NCBI GenBank assembly: GCA_903970455.1 | Contig: CAJCIW010000253.1 | Location: 1-10,195 of the forward strand | Origin: Verrucomicrobiota bacterium | GTDB lineage: Bacteria > Chlamydiota > Chlamydiia > Chlamydiales > Rhabdochlamydiaceae | Direction: 5' to 3' | Length of the DNA: 10,195 bases | In this document: piece after piece, positions 1 to 8,000 of the stretch | Numbering within the stretch: the stretch's first letter is position 1 | Layout of the letters: every line of letters starts with the position of its first letter | The notes under the pieces: generated by a model | Databases searched by the model: none | Told to the model about the DNA's origin: nothing | What the model saw: the letters and a program-made list of their open reading frames with translations, nothing else | Made by a program: the position numbers and the translations under genes

Positions 1-1
1 C

Positions 2-619
2 CAAATCCGTTTTGTCCTGATTGTGGGTTTTGTTTTAAGCGTTTTGCAGCAGATCACTGGAATCAATACGGTGATCTATTACGCACCCAAAATTTTTGAG
101 ACCGCAGGGATAGGGTCTGCAACAGGGGCGATTCTGGCAACCCTCGGCATAGGGATCATCAACGTCCTTGTCACATTACTCTCAACATGGCTTCTCGATA
201 GAGCAGGCAGAAGAATTTTATTGCTCATCGGGGTCGGAGGGATGGCGGTGAGTTTGGCACTCCTTGCGTGGGCTTATTATCTCAATTCTGGGATGATCTC
301 CGCCATCGCATTCATTTGCCTGATGAGCTACGTCGCTTTCTTCGCCATCGGCCTTGGCCCTGTGACTTGGGTCGTCCTTTCAGAAATATATCCGCTCAAA
401 GTGCGCGGAAAGGCGATGACGTTAGCTGCATTCGGGAACTGGCTGTTCAACTATATTGTCTCCTTGACATTTCTCGATCTCATCGGAAAATTTGGCCCGC
501 AGGGAACCTTCTTACTGTATGCGGTGATCAGCGCGCTTGCCGTTGGGTTTATTTATCGGTTTATCCCTGAAACAAAGGGGAAAAGCCTCGAAGAAATCGA
601 AAGTTTGTTGATTCGCTGA
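2..619 (+). CDS. MFS sugar porter, C-terminal half (5'-truncated by window edge)
   Basis: Inner-membrane sugar transporter of the major facilitator superfamily, sugar porter family, probably a proton symporter. The open frame runs in from the left edge, so the N-terminal half is missing. The visible part covers about TM7 to TM12. It starts at the TM7 sugar-binding motif QQITGIN (bases 47-67). Next comes the loop motif DRAGRR (197-214), then a TM10 segment GPVTWVVLSEIYP followed by VRGKA, which closely resembles the E. coli XylE/GalP region including its substrate-contacting Trp. It ends with the family's C-terminal signature PETKG (566-580) and an acidic SLEEIE tail. The stop is TGA. The aldolase gene follows 45 bases later on the same strand with no terminator visible between them, so cotranscription is plausible and fits sugar uptake feeding glycolysis. 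The family call is very secure, but the substrate (glucose, xylose, galactose or arabinose) cannot be read from this half. Confidence 0.93.
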   Translation, partial: QIRFVLIVGFVLSVLQQITGINTVIYYAPKIFETAGIGSATGAILATLGIGIINVLVTLLSTWLLDRAGRRILLLIGVGGMAVSLALLAWAYYLNSGMISAIAFICLMSYVAFFAIGLGPVTWVVLSEIYPLKVRGKAMTLAAFGNWLFNYIVSLTFLDLIGKFGPQGTFLLYAVISALAVGFIYRFIPETKGKSLEEIESLLIR

Positions 620-635
620 AATCTTGTGGTAAACT
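608..635 (+). promoter_or_regulatory. Candidate sigma-70-type promoter for the aldolase gene
   Basis: A -35-like TTGATT (608-613) and a -10-like TAAACT (630-635) are separated by 16 bases and lie 30 bases before the aldolase start. The -35 overlaps the last codons of the sugar porter. Each box matches the consensus at four of six positions, so this is only a candidate. Read-through from the porter gene could also transcribe the aldolase. Confidence 0.3.
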
Positions 636-664
636 AGCATACTGCGACAAGGAGGTTTCCTTCT

Positions 665-1720
665 ATGACCTATTCGAATATCGAAAAACAGCTCGGCGCA
701 AAAGCGAAAGATCTGCTGGCGCATGTCTGCAAAACTGTTCCGAAAGAAAGGCTCCATATTCCCGGTCCTGATTGGGTCGACCGGATGTTTGCTCCTTCCG
801 ATCGGAATCCTCGTGTTTTGCGCAGTTTACAAGCGCTAATCGATCATGGAAGGCTTGCAGGAACGGGTTACCTTTCGATTTTGCCGGTTGATCAAGGGGT
901 AGAACATACGGCCGGCGCTTCTTTTGCTGCAAATCCCGACTATTTCGATCCTGAAAATATCATCAAATTAGCCATCGAAGGGGGATGCAATGCCGTTGCT
1001 TCGACGCTTGGAGTGCTCGGGATGACGGCGCGGAAATACGCCCATAAAATTCCCTTCCTGCTCAAGCTCAACCACAATGAGCTGCTTTCTTATCCTAATA
1101 AATATGATCAGACAATATTTGCCGTGACCAGGCAAGCCTATGAGATGGGATGCGTGGCTGTGGGCGCGACCATTTATTTTGGCTCGCCGGAGAGCAGGCG
1201 CCAAATCACGGAGATCACCCATGCATTCGCTCATGCCCACGAGCTCGGCATGGCCACTGTCTTATGGTGCTACTTGCGCAATTCCGCATTTAAGACCCCT
1301 GCGGCAGACTATCATGAGGCTGCAGATTTAACGGGGCAGGCTAATCATCTGGGTGCGACCATTGGAGCTGATATCGTGAAACAAAAACTCCCTGAAAATA
1401 ACGGGGGATTTAGAGCGCTCAATTTCGGCAAGCAAACCGAAAAAATGTATAACCAGCTTTGCAGCGACCATCCGATCGATCTTTGCCGCTATCAGGTGAT
1501 CAATGGTTACATGGGGCGGATCGGATTGATCAATTCGGGAGGGGCTTCCGGAGAGAACGATCTGGGCCAAGCTGTGATGACAGCTGTGATCAATAAACGC
1601 GCTGGGGGGATGGGACTCATTTCAGGCCGCAAAGCCTTTCAAAAGCCGATGAAAGAAGGGATTGAGCTCTTGAACGCCGTTCAGGATGTTTACCTATGCA
1701 AAGAGGTGAGCGTAGCTTAA
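665..1720 (+). CDS. fbaB: Class I fructose-bisphosphate aldolase, DhnA/FbaB family
   Basis: Cytoplasmic glycolytic and gluconeogenic enzyme that cleaves fructose-1,6-bisphosphate to dihydroxyacetone phosphate and glyceraldehyde-3-phosphate through a lysine Schiff base. It is 351 residues, matching the roughly 350 of E. coli FbaB and chlamydial DhnA. Visible family features are PVDQGVEH near residues 75-81 at the start of the barrel, [10 protein letters not shown], and [16 protein letters not shown] with Lys239 as the expected Schiff-base lysine. The phosphate-binding [12 protein letters not shown] and the C-terminal [16 protein letters not shown] are also present. The ATG is supported by a strong AAGGAGG at 649-655, nine bases upstream. 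It follows the sugar porter and ends in a hairpin that overlaps its TAA stop. The protein is full length with no missing motif. This branch is distinct from class II (zinc) Fba. Family and function are very secure; the choice of catalytic lysine rests on remembered family alignment. Confidence 0.95.
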   Translation: MTYSNIEKQLGAKAKDLLAHVCKTVPKERLHIPGPDWVDRMFAPSDRNPRVLRSLQALIDHGRLAGTGYLSILPVDQGVEHTAGASFAANPDYFDPENIIKLAIEGGCNAVASTLGVLGMTARKYAHKIPFLLKLNHNELLSYPNKYDQTIFAVTRQAYEMGCVAVGATIYFGSPESRRQITEITHAFAHAHELGMATVLWCYLRNSAFKTPAADYHEAADLTGQANHLGATIGADIVKQKLPENNGGFRALNFGKQTEKMYNQLCSDHPIDLCRYQVINGYMGRIGLINSGGASGENDLGQAVMTAVINKRAGGMGLISGRKAFQKPMKEGIELLNAVQDVYLCKEVSVA

Positions 1721-1742
1721 GCCCCTCTTTTTCAGGGGCTTA
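1718..1742. terminator. Bidirectional hairpin between convergent genes
   Basis: TAAGCCCCT (1718-1726) and AGGGGCTTA (1734-1742) form a perfect 9-bp stem with a 7-base loop CTTTTTC. It begins at the aldolase stop codon and lies between that gene and the convergent peptide-binding gene ending at 1761. Its symmetry and position suggest transcription termination for both strands. However, neither strand has a clear T-run after the stem, so it may act as an mRNA 3'-end stabiliser or need Rho. Confidence 0.55.
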
Positions 1743-1760
1743 GGAAAATCCAGTGCATAA

Positions 1761-3317
1761 TTAGAAGGATGCATAGCTGAAGTCGATGGCGCCGACGTAA
1801 TCGAAAGCATACCCCTTCAGTCCGGGGGCATGGGAAAAGATCAATTCGTCGCTGCAAATAGGAATGAAGGGCATTTGCTCCATCAAAATATGCTCGGCTT
1901 CGCTGAGCAGCTGCATCCTTTCCTTAGGGTTGGTCTGGTGTTTTGCCAAGGCGACTTTTTCCACGAATGGGGTTGAGAGCCATTTCGGGAAATTATTGGA
2001 TGTAAGCGCTGTCATTTTCTCAAGCAGTTCCATGGGATCTTTGTAGAAGGCTGCTTCAAAAACGCCGCAGATTTCATACTCCCCTTTTTCGAGATTGCAG
2101 CGCAGGATGTTCCATTCCTGGGTTTCCACGCGTACGGCGATCCCGAAAGCCTCCCTCCAAACTTGCTGCAAATACTCTGCGAGCTGTTTTCGGTTGGCTT
2201 GCTGGGAATAAGAGATCACAATCGGAGGGAATGCTTTTTTATCGATCCCTAGCTCTTGCAATCCTTGCTCAAAGCGGGTTTGAGCTTCGGAAAGGTCCTT
2301 TTTGAGTGTCGTTTGAGAAGGGAGAGGGAGGAGAGCGGTGGGCAATGGCTTCAGCAGGGGTTTGCCGCCGATGAGGATGTGCTCCGTGATGGCTTGCCTG
2401 TCGACCGCAAGGCTCAAAGCTTGACGGATAGATGGGGAAGAAAGGGCGGGGTGTTGGGTATTCAGAAAGACCCAGAAGGCGCGGTCGACGGGATGAGAAC
2501 GTAAAGATCCCTCTTCTTTAAGCTGGTTGATCAGTTCCGAGGACAGGGGGCTTAAAGGCATGCCGGTCCAATCGATCTGTTTTTTTTCAAACATCGAATA
2601 AGAGGTCATCGGATCTTGAACAAGATAGATATCGATTTGCTTCAAAGAGATCCGATTTTTGTCCCAGAAATGGGGGTTCTGCTTCAAGGTGATGCAATCT
2701 CCGTGCTTCCATGCATCGACTAAAAAAGGGCCGTTGAAGATGTGTTGTTCTTTTTGCTGCGGGGAAATGAGGGGAGCGGCGATGGGCTGAGCGACGAGTT
2801 CCAAGAAGAAGGGGGAGGGATAGGCAAGCTCAACGGTCAGTGTTTTATCATCAAGGGCCTTTACGCCGACGGTGTTGAGAGGGGCCAACCCTTTTTTCGC
2901 TTCTGGACCGTTTTTGATCATGTACAATAGATCGGATCTTGAACAATTGGAATCAGGAGAAAGCGCCTCTTTCCAGGCTTTTTCATAATGGGACGCTTTG
3001 ACTAAAGTTCCGTCGGACCAGTGGTTATCGCGCAAAATAAAGGTGTATTTCAGGCCGTCGGGAGAAACATCCACGGATTTTGCACCGGCGAGCTGTATTT
3101 GCCCTTCGGTATTGATGCGCGTCAAGCATTCGTATAGATTTTTTGCGATCGATATTCCACGCAGATAGATCATGAGTGCATGAGGATGAAGGGAAGGGAG
3201 GTCGCCCTCTTGAAAATTAATTTTTAGCGTATTCACTGTTTTATCCTGCTTGTTTTGACAACTTGTTGAAAAAAAGAGCACGAGTAGGATAATTCCACGT
3301 TTAATTACTTTCCACAT
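1761..3317 (-). CDS. oppA: Oligopeptide ABC transporter substrate-binding lipoprotein (OppA-like)
   Basis: Periplasmic peptide-binding protein of the SBP_bac_5 (OppA/DppA) family, 518 residues from the preferred start. It captures peptides for an ABC importer, but no permease or ATPase gene lies in the window. The ATG at 3317 gives a classic exported N-terminus: MWKVIKR, a hydrophobic stretch IILLVLFF, then STSC with Cys20 as the likely lipidated residue. The lipobox is relaxed (Ser rather than Leu at -3). Family features are the ELVAQPIAAPL region, FNGPFLVDAW, QNPHFWDKN, the strongly conserved SIRQALSLAVDRQAI, and a C-terminal EQMPFIPI. An in-frame GTG at 3359 is possible, but it would put 14 extra residues before the signal peptide. 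The gene overlaps the end of its upstream paralogue by 13 bases, which suggests translational coupling; only a weak AGGGTG precedes the ATG. The family is secure; the exact ligand is unknown. Confidence 0.88.
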   Translation of the reverse strand: MWKVIKRGIILLVLFFSTSCQNKQDKTVNTLKINFQEGDLPSLHPHALMIYLRGISIAKNLYECLTRINTEGQIQLAGAKSVDVSPDGLKYTFILRDNHWSDGTLVKASHYEKAWKEALSPDSNCSRSDLLYMIKNGPEAKKGLAPLNTVGVKALDDKTLTVELAYPSPFFLELVAQPIAAPLISPQQKEQHIFNGPFLVDAWKHGDCITLKQNPHFWDKNRISLKQIDIYLVQDPMTSYSMFEKKQIDWTGMPLSPLSSELINQLKEEGSLRSHPVDRAFWVFLNTQHPALSSPSIRQALSLAVDRQAITEHILIGGKPLLKPLPTALLPLPSQTTLKKDLSEAQTRFEQGLQELGIDKKAFPPIVISYSQQANRKQLAEYLQQVWREAFGIAVRVETQEWNILRCNLEKGEYEICGVFEAAFYKDPMELLEKMTALTSNNFPKWLSTPFVEKVALAKHQTNPKERMQLLSEAEHILMEQMPFIPICSDELIFSHAPGLKGYAFDYVGAIDFSYASF

Positions 3318-4780
3318 TGTTTTGCACCCTGAATTATAGTTTGGCAAAAATCTACGCACCCCTCCGGATCAATGAGATAATTTTCCAAATCAGCGCGATG
3401 CGCGTAAAGATGCGTGTAATCGAAAAGGGGAGTAAAGGGCATTTCCTCGATTAAAATTTGGTCTGCGGCTTTAAGCAATTGGCTTTTAAGCTCTGCATGC
3501 GTCTCTTTTTCTGCGGCATCGATGGTCTCCCGATAAAAGGGATGCGTCCATCCAGAGAAATTCCAGGAACTCGCTCCTTCAGCCCGCTCATAATATTCAA
3601 AGGCATCCTCTGAGAGTTTTTCCTGGACAGTCCCGCTGATCTCAAAAGATCCTTTCTCAAGCTTATTGCGGAACAAATTCCATTCATTTTGTTCTAATCG
3701 GATCGGGATATTCAAAATCTTTTGCCAAGTCATTTGTAAAAATTTGGCGAGCATTTCCCGCCGCGTTTGGTGGGAGTAGCTGAAAGTCAACGGCGGCAAA
3801 TTCTCTCTTCCCATCCCTAATTCCTTAAGGCCTTCATCGAACAACGCATTGGCCTTTTCTGCGTTAGGATGCAGAGGGGCCACGGGTACGCTTTCGGGGA
3901 ATATCGAGTGACAAATAAAATCCCGATCGATGGCCAGGCTTAGGGCCTTCCGAATGGATGGGGAAGACAAAAGAGGGTTCCTTGTATTGAAGCAGATGAT
4001 GAAGTGGCGCAGCACATGTTGCCTGTGCAGATTCCCTTCATTTTTTAACAATTCCACAAAGTGGGGAGGTAAGATACTCAAGGGTTCCCCAATCCAGTCT
4101 GTTTTTCCCTCTTGAAAAGAGGAGTAAATCGACTCGATGTCGTTTTGCCATGCGATTTCGATCCGTTCGAAAAAGGGGCGTTTTGTATCCCAATAATAGG
4201 GGTTTTTTTCCAATAAGATGCGGTCATTGCTTTGGTCACGGACTAAATATGGCCCATTGAACCATTTGGGTTCGCGCATCGGTCCAAAAAGAGGGAAGAA
4301 AAAAGGTTTGGCCAATTTATGCAGAAAGTGGGAATCGGGCTGCTCTAAAGTAAGCTGAAGAGTCTCTCCATCGATGGCGCGGATGCCAAGATCTTTTGAG
4401 GAAACTTTCTTTTCCCTGAAGGATTTGGCGTTCTTGAGCATGAACAACAGTTCGGGATGGCTCATCAGGTCGCTTAAAGCATATTGCACGCTCATGACAT
4501 AGTCGACAGAGGTGACTTTTTCCCCATTGGACCAATACGACGGCTTCAATTTGAAATGATAAGAATATCCGTCAGGACTCCGAAGGATTGCGGCCGCCCC
4601 CGCAAGTTCGGGATTGCCATGCTGATCGAGACGCGTCAGCCCCTCGAACAGTAATTTGCTAAGTACACGGCAGCGCATCTCCCCGAAGGTGTGGCAGGGA
4701 TTGAGAGATGGGGGACGCCCCTCCTGAAAGAGGAGCTTCAAAACTTTCTGTTCGTCTAAAATCATCAATATATTCTGCAA
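3305..4780 (-). CDS. OppA-like peptide-binding protein lacking a signal peptide
   Basis: Paralogue of the downstream binding protein (SBP_bac_5 family), up to 491 residues. Matching blocks occur in the same order: LLFQEGRPPSLNP, SPDGYSYHFKL, WFNGPYLV, EKNPYYWDTKRP, SIRKALSLAIDR, TFSYSHQTRREMLAKFLQ and EEMPFTPLF. About a dozen residues are missing after the SIRKALSLAIDR region (near VAPLHPNAEKA) compared with its neighbour. The frame starts at TTG 4780, with an ATG at 4765 as the alternative, and neither has a recognisable ribosome binding site. The mature domain begins about a dozen residues in, with no signal peptide or lipobox, and an in-frame stop lies nine codons above the TTG. As it stands the protein would stay in the cytoplasm. 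It may therefore be 5'-truncated, frameshifted in its leader, or on the way to becoming a pseudogene, although the body has no internal stop. The palindrome at 4824-4978 lies just upstream. Confidence 0.8.
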   Translation of the reverse strand: MQNILMILDEQKVLKLLFQEGRPPSLNPCHTFGEMRCRVLSKLLFEGLTRLDQHGNPELAGAAAILRSPDGYSYHFKLKPSYWSNGEKVTSVDYVMSVQYALSDLMSHPELLFMLKNAKSFREKKVSSKDLGIRAIDGETLQLTLEQPDSHFLHKLAKPFFFPLFGPMREPKWFNGPYLVRDQSNDRILLEKNPYYWDTKRPFFERIEIAWQNDIESIYSSFQEGKTDWIGEPLSILPPHFVELLKNEGNLHRQHVLRHFIICFNTRNPLLSSPSIRKALSLAIDRDFICHSIFPESVPVAPLHPNAEKANALFDEGLKELGMGRENLPPLTFSYSHQTRREMLAKFLQMTWQKILNIPIRLEQNEWNLFRNKLEKGSFEISGTVQEKLSEDAFEYYERAEGASSWNFSGWTHPFYRETIDAAEKETHAELKSQLLKAADQILIEEMPFTPLFDYTHLYAHRADLENYLIDPEGCVDFCQTIIQGAKQCGK

Positions 4781-4823
4781 AATCGGGAATAATGATGCAC
4801 TTGATTATTTTTTGCTACTGGTC

Positions 4824-4978
4824 TGAGAGGAGGTCTACAAAGTGAGGCTCTGTCCATTTTTCGGTTCTTTTTGCAGGGGTTGTATCAACTTGCGTATACT
4901 ACCCCCGCAAAAAGAATCGAAAATCGGCCAAAATAATCCAAAAACTCGACGAACCCTCATTTTGTGGATATCCTCTCA
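4824..4978. repeat. 155-base imperfect palindrome (possible MITE-like element)
   Basis: The intergenic gap contains two nested pairs of inverted arms. The outer arms are 4824-4847 and 4955-4978, matching at 20 of 24 positions (TGAGAGGA...ACAAA.TGAGG). The inner arms are 4857-4885 and 4896-4924, matching at 25 of 29 positions, with a shared CTTTTTGC.GGGGT.GTAT core around a 10-base loop. The spacers between outer and inner arms are unequal (9 and 30 bases), so the right half is longer. Terminal inverted arms in a short non-coding segment suggest a miniature transposable or palindromic repeat element. No convincing target-site duplication is visible, and only one copy is in the window. An RNA structural role is the alternative. 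The rest of the 4781-5027 gap holds the terminator at 5004-5023 and nothing else recognised. Confidence 0.6.
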
Positions 4979-5003
4979 CAGCTCGACGTTCGCTGATTGT
5001 TTG

Positions 5004-5023
5004 AAAAAAGCCGCTTAAAAGCG
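5004..5023 (-). terminator. Candidate Rho-independent terminator after the AsmA-like gene
   Basis: On the minus strand, four bases after the TGA stop of the large gene, CGCTTTTAAGCG can form a short hairpin (4-5 bp). It is followed by GC and a run of six T. The stem is short, so strength is uncertain, but the position and T-run fit termination of the 5028-8954 transcript. Confidence 0.5.
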
Positions 5024-5027
5024 AAAA

Positions 5028-8000
5028 TCACTTGATGATCTTTAGGATTTGTTTAAGGGGCTTTTCATTCAACTTGAATTGCCTTTTCTTTTCGACGTGA
5101 GACGTTTTCTCTTTGATTTCCCATGGGAAGGGATGTTTGGCGGGGGGTACTTTGACATTGGAATCGGGCAACGTGGCCATTTTATTGACCAGCCCGCCGA
5201 CAATCGCCCCCGCAGGGCCCTTTCCAAACGCTCCTGCGTTCCCCGCCTGCTGCCAGGCGAGGAGCAACGCAACTTTCGTGGTCGCTTTTTTCGTATCGAT
5301 CTGAACGTCGTCCGCTTTTCCGCGCATGGGGAGCGTGAGCACATACGTATCGGGAAGGCTTTTGATGCCGAACGCCTGCTTTAGAGTTTGGGCTGTCAGC
5401 CCAAGGAGCATATCGACGTAGTCGGTGACGAGGTTGACATTGCCCCAGACACAGACATCATAGGTGTCGGCAAGCAGAACTTCGGTGCGTTCGATATCGG
5501 CAATCCCTTGCAAGACGTGCAGATCGATCGGGGCAAACCAAAGCATCAGCTCATTGGATTTATCGAACTGCTTCGATTTCAAGAGTCCGAGGGCGATGTG
5601 GACATTCCCTTCATTCCGGCAAAGAATTTTACCGAGTTCGATTGTCGCATTGGGGATGGAAATTTTCGAAAGATCCACCGGATAAAGAGGGAAGGAAAAT
5701 CCTCTGGAAGGGATTTCTAAAGTGACGGGCGCTTGAGAATAGAGATAAGAGAGATTAAGGGGATTCACTTCCTTGAGAACGAGACGGCTTGCTTCAGGAG
5801 TGATTTTCATTTGGAAGTAGGCGTCTTCTTTCAACGTCAAGACTCCTTTCGTCACGATCCCATTCAGATCCGCTCGAGTATTCGGCGTATTGATATTCAA
5901 TGAAACGGGGCCCGAAAATTGATCGAGGTCGATATGAATCGCAGCATTGATTACATTTCCAAACACTGTCGTAAAAGGAAGATCGGTTCTTCCATTCGCG
6001 CGGGCAAAAATGTCGAGCGCGCGAGAGGGCAGCTGCTGCGCTTTAAAATCGATGCTGCAGGTCAATTTGGAAACATCGAAACTCCCTTGGGGCGTCATCG
6101 TCTGGGTCAGATTTCCGCTTAATGAGATCGATCCGTTCTTGGCGCCGGCCGCATTGCTACCTTGCGCTGTTACATTGCTGTCCAAAGAGAGTGTCACGGG
6201 ATTCTGATCGTTTTTGTTGAGCGTGATTGCAAGGTTCGAGAGTTGAATGGTCTCATGCGAGCTGCGGTCAAAAAAAGTGAGCTTCGGGTTACGGGCGGAG
6301 GCGTAAAACTGCAATTTTTGCAAATCAAACTCTACCGATCGGGTTGAAAAACTCGCCGTGTTGCAACTTCCCGCTTTTTGTGCCTCTTGCTGCTTTACAG
6401 CCAGGGGCAGAGAAAGTTTGGACAAAGAGATCGAAAAAGTGCTGGGCTCTTTGATTTCAAAAGGTATGAATCCCGTTTTTGTCCCAACGATCCATTGGTC
6501 TAAGGCTTTATACCCCTCCGGGGTCAAAGTCCAGCTGATTTGATTGTTCGATCCTTGCAATTGCACGGAAGAATTGTCGATGAGAAAGCCGGAGTCGATG
6601 GTGAGATTCGGGCTTGTCCATTTGATTCCCAGCATTTGCTTTTCCAGCCCGGTACTCTGCAGTTTAAACTTGGTCGAGAATGTAGGCCCAACAATGGCGC
6701 TGAGGCACTCTCCTGAAAAAGTATCGAGTAGAAGGGAAGACATATTTTGCAATTCCAGAGAGCCAAGAAGTTTTGCAGAGGAAAACCCCGCGGCTAAATT
6801 GGCCAATGTGCATTCCCCTTCCATATTGCCATTGGTTCCCGCAGGGTTTTGAACCTGCGAAGAAATCTGAAGGGATGCTGTTTTAGAATCCCACTGGAAA
6901 GGCACGCTGGTGTTCTTCAGAGATACTCTCTTTCCTTCCGGCCCAAGGAGCAGTTCCGGGTTGGAAAGCTGTCCTTTTAATTTGAGCTTGTACAGATCGA
7001 AATTCGAAACAGGAAGAACAAACGGGTCTAAAGAGAATTGAATAAGGGCCGGCTTGGCCAGAGCAGGACCTTGAGGATAGAGGGAGTTAAAGGTCTGCTG
7101 ATCGAGCGTATACTGGGCAGAGAGCGGTTTTGTCAGCGTGAGTATTCCAGCAGCAGGATCGTATGCGAACGTGAGGCTGGCTTTCAGCGGATCGCCGTCC
7201 ATCTGCAAACCGATCTGGTTTAAAGTAGTGATAGAAAGCTGCGTTTCCATCCTCGCAATCTTGAGGGGGTAACAGCCTGAGAAGAGCAGCTGTCCAGCTT
7301 TGAGAGAAGCTTCCAGACGTGTATTTTTCACGCCGTCCAAGGGGAAGCTGAAAGTTTGAATCACGCCCTGGAAAGGATCCGCTTTGGCAAGTTGGATCTG
7401 TTCCTTGGGAAGCAAAGTATTGAAATAGGTTGGATTGAGCATAAAAGCAAATGGCGCGGGGGAAGTTAGCGTTAAGGCTTTTCCCATCGATAAATCGATG
7501 GCGGGCACTTTCAAGAAGTCGGATTGCCAGCTCAAATGCAAATTGTTGTTCCCGGGCTGAAGCTTTCCAGCTGCGATGAGATCGACAGTCGGCCCTAATA
7601 TTTCCGTTAAAGAGGGAGCGAGAAGTCCAATAGGAAATCCTGCGGCATTCAAAGAAAGGGTCCCTTGCATGGCCGGATTAAACGGCTGTTCGATATCCCC
7701 TTCGATTTCAATCGAGCCCGTCCGGTTTTGGGTCTGCAACCCTGAAGATAGGCTAGCTGTCAACTTTTGCTCTAAACCGGGAGTATTGAACCGTCCAGAC
7801 AAGCTTCCCAGGGAGACAGGTTTGCCCCCCACCGTCAAGGAGATTTGCGACGGGCCTGTCAAACTAGCTTGGAAAGAGGATTTCTTTAAATCGAGCAAGC
7901 TCGAAGGAATGGGACAGGAGAATTGCTCGATTGTCGTTTGCACGAGGGCTGGCTGCGCCAAGGCTAAATCGGCTAAAGCAGGATAAAGTTTGGCAATCTT

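Noticed and set aside
3318..3359. GTG at 3359 as the start of the downstream OppA-like protein.
   Set aside because: It would add 14 polar residues before a good signal peptide, and the GGAGG-like sequence is almost adjacent to the GTG. The ATG at 3317 gives a normal lipoprotein N-terminus.
4835..4960. A 41-codon minus-strand reading frame inside the palindrome, starting MRVRRVFGLFW, loosely like a signal peptide with a Cys.
   Set aside because: It lies almost wholly in the inverted arms, ends in a stop before the peptide-binding gene, has a poor lipobox and no family resemblance. It is probably a chance frame, though a frameshifted leader remnant cannot be fully excluded.
4824..4978. Palindrome as a remnant of a specific insertion sequence family.
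   Set aside because: No transposase fragment and no convincing target-site duplication are visible, so a family name would be a guess.
7576..7986. A 136-codon plus-strand frame opposite the AsmA-like gene.
   Set aside because: It is antisense to a strongly coding 1308-residue frame, with no recognisable domain or ribosome binding site, so it is a shadow frame.
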